NCBI RefSeq assembly: GCF_037026715.1
Contig: NZ_JBANCG010000001.1
Coordinates: 496,001 to 560,000 of the forward strand
DNA from: Breoghania sp037026715
Lineage (GTDB): Bacteria > Pseudomonadota > Alphaproteobacteria > Rhizobiales > Stappiaceae
Reading direction: 5' to 3'
Length of the DNA: 64,000 bases
How positions within the stretch are numbered: position 1 is the first letter of the stretch; each line of letters opens with the position of its first letter. Positions 47,134 to 55,747 of the stretch are shown here, piece after piece. The translations under genes were made by a program, and so were the position numbers. The notes beneath the pieces were generated by a model. The model did no database searches. It worked only from the letters and a program-made list of their open reading frames with translations, and was not told where the DNA came from.

Positions 47134-47148
47134 TTAGAGGAATTCCAA
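47134..47148. promoter_or_regulatory. Irr-box (ICE)-like palindrome
   Basis: TTAGAGGAATTCCAA fits the form TTAGAA-N3-TTCTAA at 10 of 12 defined positions. It sits between the divergent hmuP and heme receptor genes, where iron- and heme-responsive control by Irr would be expected. Confidence 0.5.
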
Positions 47149-47344
47149 TGTAAGTGTTTTCCCACACTGTATTCTTGACTCAATAACTCATGTTTAGCTA
47201 GGAAGGCAATGACCGAGGCGCCGGGTGGGTGAAATTCACGGACCTGACGCCTTGACCGGGGTAGCAAGCGAACGCTCGAAGACGTGCCGTCGTCGCCAGC
47301 CAGACCTGTGGTCCACGATTTTCGCGAACCAGAGAAGAGCGACG

Positions 47345-49372
47345 ATGCGTCTGATGAATAGGCGACTGGCCACCTTGATGGCTGCGACTGCACTTGCCGG
47401 GCTGAGCATGGACCATGCCGCAATGGCGCAGGAGGCGGGGGCGATCCTGCTGGACACGATCACCGTGAGCGCAACGCGCACCGAAGAGGCCGCGATCAAC
47501 GCGCTGGCTTCGGAAAGCGTGGTGACCGCGGAGACGGTGGATCTGTCGGGTGCCGACAGTCTGGGCGCCGTGCTGAAAACGGTTCCCGGCCTCGAGGTCG
47601 AGGAGGTTGCCGATTCTCCCGGTGTCGCCATCAATATCCGCGGGCTTTCCGGCTATGGCCGGGTGGCGGTCAATGTGGACGGGGCGCGACAGAACTTCCA
47701 GGCGAGCGGGCACAGCCTTTCCGGTGGTGCTGTCTTCGTCGAGCCGGAGTTCCTTGAAACCGCGACGGTGACGCGCGGTCCCGTCGCCAACGCCTATGGC
47801 TCGGGCGCCATCGGCGGGGTGGTCAACTTCGAGACCAAGAAGGCCTCGACGTTCCTGAAGCCGGGCGAAACGTGGGCGGCGGAGAGCTTCTCCCGCTTCA
47901 ACACCAACAACGGCTGGGCACAGGGCGCGACCGGAGCCGCGCGCATCGGTGAGGCGTTCGGGCTGCTGGGCAGCGTCGTCTACCGCAAGAACTGGAAATA
48001 CAAGGACGGCGCGGGCGACGACGTCTTCAATTCCTCCAACGAGATCGCCAGCGGCATGGTCAAGGCGGAAATCGACCCCGGCAACGGCCATTCGCTGGAA
48101 ATCGGCGCGATCACCTACAACACGTCCTACACATCCGGCGACACCAACACCACGAACTACGACAACGACGTTACCGACAACACGATCAGCGCCAAGTACC
48201 GCTACCGTGCACCGGACAACGACTGGCTCGACGTGACGGCGTCCGGGTACTGGACCGACACCAAGCTCGACCAGACCTATCTGACCGGTACGCTTGCCGG
48301 CGGCGACCGCAGTTTCCGGATCGACACGTTCGGTTTCGATCTCAGCAACACCGCGCGCTACAGGACCGGCGGCTTCGCCCATGCCACCACGATCGGCGTG
48401 GACGGGTTCCGTGACATCGTCGACGTGGAGGATACGGCCGGCGGCAGTGCGGCCTTCTACACGCCGAACGGTCAGCGTTCCGTCTATGGCGCCTTCATCC
48501 AGCACCGCATCGACTATGAGGACGTAGTGGAGGTGATTGGCGGTCTGCGCTACGACGGCTACAAGATGCAGGGCGGCGGCACCGACACTTCCGGCAATCG
48601 CGTCTCGCCGAAGATCACCCTCGGCTTCTCGCCCTTTGCCCGGACCTTCCTCGATGGGCTGCAGCTTTACGGCACCTATGCCGAAGGCTACCGCTCGCCC
48701 TCCATCACCGAGACACTGATCGCAGGCACCCATCCGGGCTCGTTCCCGTTCGACTTCCTGCCGAACCCGAACCTGAAACCGGAGACCGCGCACAACAAGG
48801 AAGTGGGCCTCAATTATCGCCGTAACGATCTGTTCCGTCAGGGCGACCGGCTGCGCATGAAGGCCGCCTATTTCCACAACCGGGTCGACGATTTCATCGA
48901 TGCCGACATCCAGACATCGGGCTGCACGAGCTTTCTGTTCTGCTACCAGTACCAGAACATCGCAAACGCGTTGATCGAAGGGTGGGAGCTGGAAGCGAGC
49001 TACGACATGGGCTTGATGTTCGTCGGGCTTTCCGGCCAGCACCAGCGCGGCGAGGACCTCGACACCGGCGACTATCTGAACACGGTGCCCGCCAACAAGC
49101 TTCTGACCACCGTGGGGTTCCGGCCGCTGGAAGATGTCGATGCGACGATCGGTTTCCAGGTTGAGGCCGTGTCGGCGCAGAAGCGGTCCGACTCGCCCTC
49201 CAAGGGCTACGGACTGGTCAATCTGTTCGCCTCTTACAAGCCGCGCGAGGATCTGCAGCTCGGCCTGAACATCGACAACCTGCTTGACCACAAGTACCAG
49301 CCCTATCTCGACGCCGACAACGGCCCGGGTCTGGCGGTCAAGTTCACGTTGCGCGCTCGCCTGGGCGGCTGA
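47345..49372 (+). CDS. TonB-dependent heme/hemoglobin outer-membrane receptor
   Basis: A 675-residue TonB-dependent receptor. A signal peptide (about residues 1-29, ending AMAQ) precedes a plug domain with a TonB box-like LDTITVSA, then a 22-strand barrel. The heme-receptor segment YRSPSITETL followed by NPNLKPETA is in place; the histidine of canonical receptors may be the one in AGTHPG. The ATG at 47345 follows an AGAGAAGAG-like site. It is the outer-membrane entry of the hmu system, equivalent to HmuR/ShuA. Confidence 0.92.
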   Translation: MRLMNRRLATLMAATALAGLSMDHAAMAQEAGAILLDTITVSATRTEEAAINALASESVVTAETVDLSGADSLGAVLKTVPGLEVEEVADSPGVAINIRGLSGYGRVAVNVDGARQNFQASGHSLSGGAVFVEPEFLETATVTRGPVANAYGSGAIGGVVNFETKKASTFLKPGETWAAESFSRFNTNNGWAQGATGAARIGEAFGLLGSVVYRKNWKYKDGAGDDVFNSSNEIASGMVKAEIDPGNGHSLEIGAITYNTSYTSGDTNTTNYDNDVTDNTISAKYRYRAPDNDWLDVTASGYWTDTKLDQTYLTGTLAGGDRSFRIDTFGFDLSNTARYRTGGFAHATTIGVDGFRDIVDVEDTAGGSAAFYTPNGQRSVYGAFIQHRIDYEDVVEVIGGLRYDGYKMQGGGTDTSGNRVSPKITLGFSPFARTFLDGLQLYGTYAEGYRSPSITETLIAGTHPGSFPFDFLPNPNLKPETAHNKEVGLNYRRNDLFRQGDRLRMKAAYFHNRVDDFIDADIQTSGCTSFLFCYQYQNIANALIEGWELEASYDMGLMFVGLSGQHQRGEDLDTGDYLNTVPANKLLTTVGFRPLEDVDATIGFQVEAVSAQKRSDSPSKGYGLVNLFASYKPREDLQLGLNIDNLLDHKYQPYLDADNGPGLAVKFTLRARLGG

Positions 49373-49526
49373 GGGCGCCGAAAGCCGCCTTTCCGTGCGG
49401 CTTGCCCATGACGATCACATGTGCCGGGACGGGAAACCGTTCCGGCTCGAACCACGTAGAGCCACTGAAACCGGAGCCGCGACAGGGGCGGTCCCGTGGA
49501 AGCAGCCGACGAAGGAGTTCCTGCCC

Positions 49527-50015
49527 GTGCACGAGAACAAAGCAATGACGCGCCAACCGAAATCCCCTCCAGCAGGCGTACGGCGCCGTCTGCTTTCGGC
49601 CGCCTTGTATGTCGCCGGCGTTTTCGGTGCAGGGCTTGCGGCGGGCGGGCCGGCATTGGCCGAAAACGGCGAGATCTCGCTGGAGCTCAACGAGGCCTCG
49701 ACCGTTGGTACGGCCTGTCAGGCAACCCTTGTTGCCCATAACGGTTTCGCCAAGGCCTTGTCCGATTTCGGTCTCGACATCGTTGTCTTCGACGATGCCG
49801 GCGGTGTTTCCGACATGTCGGCCCTGAGCCTCGGCGCGCTGCCGGCCGGCAAGACGCGCGTGCTGCGCTTCAACATCGCCAAGCGCGGCTGCGATAAGGT
49901 CTCGGCGGTTCTGGTCAACGATGTCCGCAGCTGCAAGGGCGAGGGGGTCGATCCGGCGTCCTGTCTCTCCAGTCTGAAGACAAGCAGCCGTATCGACATC
50001 AGTCTCGGTCTCTGA
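49527..50015 (+). CDS. hypothetical exported protein of the heme/TonB locus
   Basis: A 162-residue protein, or 156 if it starts at the ATG at 49545. I prefer the GTG at 49527 because AAGGAG lies 9 bases before it. A signal peptide follows a twin-arginine-like basic stretch (VRRRLLSAALYVAGVFGAG), with cleavage after about PALAE. The mature part has four Cys (GTACQA, KRGCDK, RSCKG, SCLSS) that could form two disulfides. Function unknown; its place between receptor and exbB suggests a role in heme uptake. Confidence 0.75.
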   Translation: MHENKAMTRQPKSPPAGVRRRLLSAALYVAGVFGAGLAAGGPALAENGEISLELNEASTVGTACQATLVAHNGFAKALSDFGLDIVVFDDAGGVSDMSALSLGALPAGKTRVLRFNIAKRGCDKVSAVLVNDVRSCKGEGVDPASCLSSLKTSSRIDISLGL

Positions 50016-50197
50016 TCCGTTGCACCAAGGCTCGGGTCAGCCGCCCGCAATTCGTCGGCCGGTGTGGTTCGGCCGGGCCACTGGGGCAGTCCGTCTTCGC
50101 GCGAAGGCAGGCAGGATGCTCTGGCCATTTTGATAGCGAGCGGCTCTTGCAGGTTCGGACTGGTCCGCCTGAACAATCGTTGCTCTAGGAGTTCGTC

Positions 50198-50914
50198 ATG
50201 AATTCGTCTGCTCTGCCGCCGTTCCTGGCGGACATCTTTGCCCCGATCCTGGAACTTGCCAGCACCGGCGGGCCGGTGGTGGTTCTTCTGGGCGTGCTGT
50301 CGGTGCTCACCCTGGCGCTGGCGCTGGCAAAGCTCATCCAGTTCCACGTTGCGGGCACGGGACGTCACATCAACGCGCGCAAGGTCCTGCGGCTGTGGAT
50401 CTCCGGCGAGCGCGAGACCGCGATGCTGCACGTGGGGGGCGAACGGTCGGTGCTTGGCGATGTGCTTGCCCATCTGGTGCGTGGCGCCAGCAGCGGGCGG
50501 GGCACCGAGGCGCAGCTGCGCGAGGACATCGAACGCGTCTGCCTCAACAAGCTGGCGGACCTGCGCTCGTTCCTGCGCCCTCTCGACATGATCGCGCAGA
50601 CGGCGCCGCTGATCGGCCTGTTCGGCACGGTGCTCGGCATGATCGAGGCGTTCCGGGCCATGCAGGGCGCGGGCGCCAACGTCGATCCCTCCGTGCTGGC
50701 CGGCGGCATCTGGGTCGCGCTTTTGACCACCGCCGTGGGGCTTGCCGTCGCCATTCCGACATCCGTCTTCGTCGGCTGGTGCGATGCCCGCATCGAGCGC
50801 GAGCAGCAGGCGATGGAAGACCTCGTCACCGCATTCTTCACCGGCAAGCCGACCGAAGCCGCCCCCGTGGGCGTCGTCGATCTCGCCAGCCATGGACGCA
50901 GGCATGCGCATTAG
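50198..50914 (+). CDS. exbB: ExbB proton-channel subunit
   Basis: A 238-residue MotA/TolQ/ExbB-family protein with three membrane segments (about residues 22-45, 130-150 and 168-190). It includes the family segment TAPLIGLFGTVLGMIEAF and conserved GGIWVALLTTAVGLAVAIP. With ExbD and TonB it uses the proton gradient to drive the outer-membrane receptor. AGGAG precedes the ATG. It overlaps exbD. Confidence 0.93.
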   Translation: MNSSALPPFLADIFAPILELASTGGPVVVLLGVLSVLTLALALAKLIQFHVAGTGRHINARKVLRLWISGERETAMLHVGGERSVLGDVLAHLVRGASSGRGTEAQLREDIERVCLNKLADLRSFLRPLDMIAQTAPLIGLFGTVLGMIEAFRAMQGAGANVDPSVLAGGIWVALLTTAVGLAVAIPTSVFVGWCDARIEREQQAMEDLVTAFFTGKPTEAAPVGVVDLASHGRRHAH

Positions 50915-51296
50915 TCATTCCAAAGCCAGGCGGCGGCCGATCGGCCTGACGTCGCTGATCGATGTCATCTTCCTGCTTCTGCTGTTCTTCATGCTGGCGT
51001 CCACGTTCTCGCATTACCAGGCGCTGCCCCTGTCGGGCGGCGGCGGAACGGCGACGGCGGTCGCCGACACGCCCCGACCGGCGCTTTTGCGCGTCCACGG
51101 CGAGGGGCGAATGGACCTGAACGGCCGCCCCGTGACGGCTGCGGAGCTTCCCGTGCGTTTGTCGGAGCTGAAGGAGAACGAGATTGCCCGCGTCGCCATT
51201 CTGTCAGGCGAGCAGGCCAACGTGCAGGATGTCGTCGGCGCCATGGATGAGATCGAGGCGGCGGGGCTGTCCAGCATTCTCGTGGCGGGGAAATAG
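50904..51296 (+). CDS. exbD: ExbD family protein (first copy)
   Basis: A 130-residue protein with one membrane segment preceded by the conserved LTSLIDVIFLLLLFF; the channel Asp is in this motif. The ATG at 50904 lies within the exbB end; 50892 is an alternative. It pairs with ExbB in the energising complex. Confidence 0.9.
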   Translation: MRISHSKARRRPIGLTSLIDVIFLLLLFFMLASTFSHYQALPLSGGGGTATAVADTPRPALLRVHGEGRMDLNGRPVTAAELPVRLSELKENEIARVAILSGEQANVQDVVGAMDEIEAAGLSSILVAGK

Positions 51297-51298
51297 CG

Positions 51299-51760
51299 AT
51301 GCGGATGCACGGACCCATGGAGCGGGCCAGGACCGACAACACCATCGCGTTGATCAATGTCGTGTTCCTGATGCTGATCTTCTTCCTCTTCGCCGGATCG
51401 GTGGAGCCCAACGACGCGCACGACATCACGCCGCCGGAGGTCTCGGTGGAGCGGGAGAAGACCGACACGGGCGGCGCGCTGGTGATCATGCCGGACGGCA
51501 CGATGACGATTGGCGGCGCGATGATCGTGCCGGATGCATTGGTCGAGACGCTTGCCGCCGCATCCGAGGAAGAGCGGAGCAGGCCGCTGCGCATCGTCGC
51601 CGACAAGGCGCTGCCGGCATCGGTCCTCAACAGCGTGCTTGCCAGCGCCCGCGCGGCAGGGCGCAGCAAGATCGTGCTCGTCGCCCGGCAGGCTCCGGCG
51701 GCCGGCGATGAAACGGCGGAAGGTGGCGCGACGGCGGCACCGGCGGGGACGGGCGAATGA
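51299..51760 (+). CDS. ExbD/TolR-like protein (second copy)
   Basis: A 153-residue second ExbD/TolR-type protein, starting 2 bases after the first. Its membrane segment NTIALINVVFLMLIFFLF has Asn where the essential channel Asp stands in the first copy (LIDVIF versus LINVVF). It may therefore assist rather than conduct protons, giving a heteromeric ExbD. The tail is Ala/Gly-rich. Confidence 0.85.
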   Translation: MRMHGPMERARTDNTIALINVVFLMLIFFLFAGSVEPNDAHDITPPEVSVEREKTDTGGALVIMPDGTMTIGGAMIVPDALVETLAAASEEERSRPLRIVADKALPASVLNSVLASARAAGRSKIVLVARQAPAAGDETAEGGATAAPAGTGE

Positions 51761-52683
51761 GGAAGGGACGTCTGCTTCTGGGGTGTCTCGCCGCTTCGCT
51801 TGCCGTTCATCTGGCCGCGGGCGCGCACTATGACTTTGGTGGCCCCCTCATCGAGCGCTCGGCTTCGCCCGGCGGCGATCACGCCGTCGTCGGCGAGATG
51901 GAAGACCTGTTCAAGGGCGCGGACGTGTCGGAGCCTGTGGAGCCGCTGCCGGAAGAGAAGATCGAGCCCGTCGAGGACGAGCCGGTTGAAGAGGTGGTTG
52001 AACCGATCGAACCGGTCGAGACGGAGGTGGAACCGGCCGAGCCGCAGCATATGGCGACATTGAGCCCGATCCTTGAGGACAGTGCCGCGCCTGCGATGTC
52101 GGCTCCGAAGATCGAACCGACGCCGCCGGAAGATCTGACGGAGGAGATCCTGCCGGACGAGACGGTTGCCGCGATAAAACCGCGCGAGGCGGAGCCGGTG
52201 GAACCGGAAAGCGCGGCGGCAGAGGTGGTGACCGCGCCCGTTCCAACGGTGAAACCGAAGGTCGAGCGGCCGAAACGCGAAGTGAAGAAACGGGTCGTGA
52301 CCAAGCGCAAGCCCGCGCCGCGCGGCAACTCGGACCGCAACCAGGCACGCGGCCAGACGCTTGGCAGCAAAACCACCGAACGTGGAGACGGGGGCCGCAA
52401 GGCGACGTCGAACTATCTCGGCCGCATCAACGCCCGTCTGCAGCGCGCCAAGCGTTATCCGCGCGCGGCCCGGGGAGCGGAAGGCGTGGTTCGGGTGAGC
52501 TTCACCATTGCCCGCTCCGGCGCGGTGAGCGGGCTCAGGGTGGTGAGTTCATCGGGCAACGCCGATCTCGATGCCGCGGCGCTCGACAACGTGCGCCGGG
52601 TTTCGCCCTTCCCGGAATTCCCCGACGAGATGACCCAGGGGTCGCAGAGAATTACGGTGCCATTCCGCTATGCCGCACCGTGA
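51757..52683 (+). CDS. tonB: TonB energy transducer
   Basis: A 308-residue TonB with an N-terminal membrane anchor (residues 6-24), a long Glu/Pro/Val-rich spacer (about 50-170), a basic stretch (KVERPKREVKKRVVTKRK) and the C-terminal TonB domain with YPRAARGAEGVVRVSF and DNVRRVSPFPEFP. ATGA overlap with the second exbD couples them. It touches the receptor's TonB box across the periplasm. Confidence 0.93.
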   Translation: MRKGRLLLGCLAASLAVHLAAGAHYDFGGPLIERSASPGGDHAVVGEMEDLFKGADVSEPVEPLPEEKIEPVEDEPVEEVVEPIEPVETEVEPAEPQHMATLSPILEDSAAPAMSAPKIEPTPPEDLTEEILPDETVAAIKPREAEPVEPESAAAEVVTAPVPTVKPKVERPKREVKKRVVTKRKPAPRGNSDRNQARGQTLGSKTTERGDGGRKATSNYLGRINARLQRAKRYPRAARGAEGVVRVSFTIARSGAVSGLRVVSSSGNADLDAAALDNVRRVSPFPEFPDEMTQGSQRITVPFRYAAP

Positions 52684-52713
52684 ATGCGTCAAGTCGCAAC
52701 AAGGAGACAGCTG

Positions 52714-53043
52714 ATGTATATCGCAATGAACCGCTTTCGCGTGAAGTCGGGGCTTGAGAAGAATTTCGAGGAAGTCTGGATGAACCGCGAGCGTCACCTG
52801 AACGAGGTTCCCGGTTATCTGGAGTTCAAGCTCCTGAAGGGGCCGGAAGTGACAGAGGGAACGGAAGAGAACCATACCCTTTATGCCTCGCACACGCTGT
52901 GGGCGAGCTACGACGATTTCGTCAACTGGACGAAGTCGGAGGCCTTTCGTGCCGCGCACAAGGGAGCCGGCGAGCGCACGACGATGTATGTCGGCGGCCC
53001 GCATTTCGAGGGCTTCGAGGTCATGCTGACCGAAAGCCGCTGA
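52714..53043 (+). CDS. heme-degrading monooxygenase (IsdG/HmuQ-like)
   Basis: A 109-residue dimeric alpha/beta-barrel monooxygenase of the antibiotic-biosynthesis-monooxygenase fold. The IsdG-type triad is present: Asn6, Trp72 and His82, the latter two 10 apart as Trp67/His77 in S. aureus IsdG. It should open heme in the cytoplasm to release iron, similar to HmuQ of Bradyrhizobium. The ATG at 52714 follows AAGGAGA. It closes the plus-strand heme operon. Confidence 0.9.
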   Translation: MYIAMNRFRVKSGLEKNFEEVWMNRERHLNEVPGYLEFKLLKGPEVTEGTEENHTLYASHTLWASYDDFVNWTKSEAFRAAHKGAGERTTMYVGGPHFEGFEVMLTESR

Positions 53044-53055
53044 CGCAAGCTTGAG

Positions 53056-53090
53056 TTCGTCCGGCTGCGGTCAGACCGCAGCCGGACGAA
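53056..53090. terminator. 16-bp perfect hairpin between convergent genes
   Basis: TTCGTCCGGCTGCGGT and its exact complement enclose a CAG loop, 12 bases after the monooxygenase stop. The arms end AA/TT but have no long T-run. It probably marks the end of the heme operon and perhaps of the opposing lipoprotein gene. Confidence 0.6.
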
Positions 53091-53127
53091 ACGCATCTGC
53101 CCTCAAGGCAGCCGCCTTGCCCGTTAT

Positions 53128-53610
53128 TCAGGAGACCGGGGTCTGGATCGGCTGCGGGCCTTTCGGCTCATAGGGCTTCACTTCCGGCTGCTTCGGCGGC
53201 TTGGAGGTGTTTTCCGGAGCCTCGAAATCGACGAAAACCGGGTTTGGCGCATGGTTGAGGGCGGCGCCCGTCGCCATGTCCACGCCGACGCCGATCACGC
53301 CGCCGAGCAGCACATTGCCGGCAACGCCTGCCGCGCCGCCGCCGGAAACCTCGGTCTTCACGTCGACAGTCTGCGCCTCATAGCCTTCCTTGGTCATGGT
53401 GACCTGGAAGGTCTTCTTGCGCGGAATGTCCAGCGTGCACGGCGTGGTGCAGGCAAGACCCAGCGTCGTCTGCGCCTTCGCGCCATCCGGATTGCTGTGG
53501 AAGGAGACCTGTTCCTCGGTCCCTCTGGTAACTGTGCCGCACGCGGCCAGCCCGCCTGCAAGAAGCAGGCATGCGAAAATCCTGATCAAAACTGTAGCCC
53601 CCGAAGCCAT
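53128..53610 (-). CDS. PEGA-like lipoprotein
   Basis: A 160-residue lipoprotein with lipobox LAAC (lipidated Cys24). A PEGA-like unit at about residues 40-85 includes KKTFQVTMTKEGYEAQTVDV. A glycine-rich segment (88-110) and a Pro-rich tail follow. No catalytic motif. It is probably a small envelope protein. It converges with the heme operon. Confidence 0.8.
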   Translation of the reverse strand: MASGATVLIRIFACLLLAGGLAACGTVTRGTEEQVSFHSNPDGAKAQTTLGLACTTPCTLDIPRKKTFQVTMTKEGYEAQTVDVKTEVSGGGAAGVAGNVLLGGVIGVGVDMATGAALNHAPNPVFVDFEAPENTSKPPKQPEVKPYEPKGPQPIQTPVS

Positions 53611-53792
53611 GAAATGCTCTACGCAGGGGCATATGACAAGATAGTGTGCGGCAAATCAACCGAGGTCGGACGGCTGCGGCGTCGTGGCAGAACTGAACGT
53701 TGTGCGGAACCGGCTTGCGAAACCTTGTCGGTGAGCGGGCGTTATCTTTTCTTCGCCCATCATGCGCCGACCGCCGACCGGATAGGGTGGCA

Positions 53793-54824
53793 ATGGCCGA
53801 ACTTTCCAGCATGCCGCTTGCGCTTGCCGTCGCGCTGTTCATCGCCGCTGCCTGCGTCATCACGCTGGCCGGTGTGCGGCTTTCGTGGATTGCAGACGAA
53901 CTGGCCGACCGGACCGGCATGGGCGAGGTGGTTGCCGGTGCGCTGTTCGTCGGCGCGGCGACGTCGCTTCCCGGCGCGATCACCTCGGTGACATCGGCGA
54001 TCGAAGGCGCGCCGTCGCTGGCGGTGGGCAATGCGCTGGGCGGCCTCATCGCCCAGACGGCCTTCATCGCCGTCGCCGATCTCTTCTATCGCCAGGCCAA
54101 TTTGGAACACGCCGCCGCCAGTGTGACCGGACTTGCGCAGGGCGTGCTGCTGGTGGCGCTCATCGCCATGGCGCTGGCCGCCTCCAGCACACCGTCCGTG
54201 ACGCTGTGGGGCATCCATCCGGTCTCTGTTCTCATTCCCGTGACCTATGCATTCGGGTTGCGGCTGCTGATGGAGATCGAGACGCGGCCGATGTGGCGAC
54301 CGGTGATGACGGACAAGACGCGCGAATCCCTGTCGGAACCGGATATGGGCCCCGGTGCCGCGAGCGATCGCAGCTTGTGGCTGCGGTTTGCGTTCTATGC
54401 GACGACGACAGCGGTTGCCGGCTATCTCGTCGGCGAGGCGAGCCTCGTCATCGTGGCGAAGACGGCGCTGTCGGAATCGGTGGTGGGCACGGTTCTCGCC
54501 GGTGTCGCCAATTCGCTGCCGGAACTGGTGACGGCGATCGCGGCGGTGCGTATTGGTGCGGTGAGCCTCGCGCTCGGCGACATCATCGGCGGCAATGCGT
54601 TCGAGGTGATGTTCCTGAGCTTGGCCGATTTCGCCTATTCCGGGTCCATCTACGATGCCATGACCGACCGCGACCGCACGACCGCGCTGATCGCGATCAT
54701 CATGACGGGGGTGCTGCTTCTCGGCATGCTTCGCCGCGAGAAATACGGCGTTGCGAGCATCGGCTTCGAAAGTGCGCTGGTGCTGGTGCTCTATGGGGGC
54801 GCGCTGGTTCTGCTGTTCCTGTGA
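53793..54824 (+). CDS. sodium/calcium exchanger family protein
   Basis: A 343-residue inner-membrane protein of the CaCA exchanger superfamily with two inverted alpha-repeats: GAATSLPGAITSVTSA and VANSLPELVTAIAAV, followed by IGGNAFEV. There are about 10 membrane segments. It exchanges Ca2+ or other cations for Na+ or H+. In the first repeat the usual Glu of SLPE is Gly (SLPGAI), while the second keeps SLPE, so function may be altered. The ATG at 53793 has AGGGTGG upstream. Confidence 0.85.
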   Translation: MAELSSMPLALAVALFIAAACVITLAGVRLSWIADELADRTGMGEVVAGALFVGAATSLPGAITSVTSAIEGAPSLAVGNALGGLIAQTAFIAVADLFYRQANLEHAAASVTGLAQGVLLVALIAMALAASSTPSVTLWGIHPVSVLIPVTYAFGLRLLMEIETRPMWRPVMTDKTRESLSEPDMGPGAASDRSLWLRFAFYATTTAVAGYLVGEASLVIVAKTALSESVVGTVLAGVANSLPELVTAIAAVRIGAVSLALGDIIGGNAFEVMFLSLADFAYSGSIYDAMTDRDRTTALIAIIMTGVLLLGMLRREKYGVASIGFESALVLVLYGGALVLLFL

Positions 54825-54854
54825 ACCGGCGCGCCGCACCTGCCGGTCTTGCCG

Positions 54855-55649
54855 CTACTGCACCTCGTTCACGTAGCGGTGCGCGCTCGTGATGCAGCGG
54901 TGGTGGGCGCGGATCATCGGTTCGCCCGCCTGGTCGTAGGCGATCTCGTCGATGCACAGCAGCGCGACCGGACCCTCCAAGCCGAGCAGGGCGCAATCCC
55001 CGTCGGTTGCCAGGTCGGCATGAATCTCCTCCCGGACCGCGGAAATGCGGATGCTGTAGCGATCGAGGAGGTGCAGATAAAGGAGGTCCGGAAGCTGCGC
55101 CGGATCGGTGGGAAAATCGGGAAGGCGGCCGGCCGGCATGGCGATGACGTCGATCATCACCGGCGTGCCGGCGATGGAGCGCAGCCGATCGATGGCGACG
55201 ACGGGCTCATCGGCGCCGAGCCCCAGGGCGGCCTGTTCATCCTCGTCGGGAAGACGCTTGCCGAGGTTCAGGATGCGGGTTGCGGAATGCTGCAGGCTGC
55301 CATCGAGGCCATGCAGGCGGAAATAGTGGAAAAAGAACCGCAGGCTCTGCTGCGGCGTGCGGCCGGTGACGATGGTTCCCGTCTTGCGCCGGCGGGCGAG
55401 CAGCCCTTCCTTGGTCAGGTCGCTCATGGCTCGGCGCAGGGTTCCCACCGCAACGCCGAAAGACCGGGCCATCTCGATCTCGTTTGGAAGAACCGTTCCC
55501 GCCGGCCAGCGGCCCAACAATATCGCGTCGCTGATCTGCTGTTTAACGACTTGATAAAGCGGCAGAACCTGATCCGACAGCGGCATATTTGATGAAAAAC
55601 TGGGCAAATTGCCTAGTGTTTGGTCTGGCTCGTCATCGCGTCTGGTCAT
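54855..55649 (-). CDS. GntR-family regulator with UTRA domain
   Basis: A 264-residue HutC-type regulator. The winged helix at about residues 28-95 includes NEIEMARSFGVAVGTLRRAM, and the C-terminal UTRA domain (105-260) binds a small effector. It diverges from the peptide-scavenging module and likely represses it until a peptide or amino-acid-derived signal is present. A palindrome lies between them. It converges with the CaCA exchanger gene. Confidence 0.9.
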   Translation of the reverse strand: MTRRDDEPDQTLGNLPSFSSNMPLSDQVLPLYQVVKQQISDAILLGRWPAGTVLPNEIEMARSFGVAVGTLRRAMSDLTKEGLLARRRKTGTIVTGRTPQQSLRFFFHYFRLHGLDGSLQHSATRILNLGKRLPDEDEQAALGLGADEPVVAIDRLRSIAGTPVMIDVIAMPAGRLPDFPTDPAQLPDLLYLHLLDRYSIRISAVREEIHADLATDGDCALLGLEGPVALLCIDEIAYDQAGEPMIRAHHRCITSAHRYVNEVQ

Positions 55650-55668
55650 ATATGTGAATCCGGTCTAT

Positions 55669-55680
55669 TACTATATAGTA
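55669..55680. promoter_or_regulatory. AT-rich palindrome, likely GntR operator
   Basis: TACTATATAGTA is a perfect 12-bp palindrome between the GntR gene and the first M20 gene, 19 bases from the regulator start. AT-rich dyads of this sort are typical GntR/HutC sites; the assignment is inferred. Confidence 0.55.
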
Positions 55681-55747
55681 TATAGAAAAGAGGCTGCCGG
55701 GTGTCCAGTTGGCATCCGGGTAAGGAGTGCAGGTGAGGCGTGCGGGG

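Noticed and set aside
47198..49291. 697-residue minus-strand frame
   Set aside because: Antisense to the TonB-dependent receptor; no motif or ribosome site.
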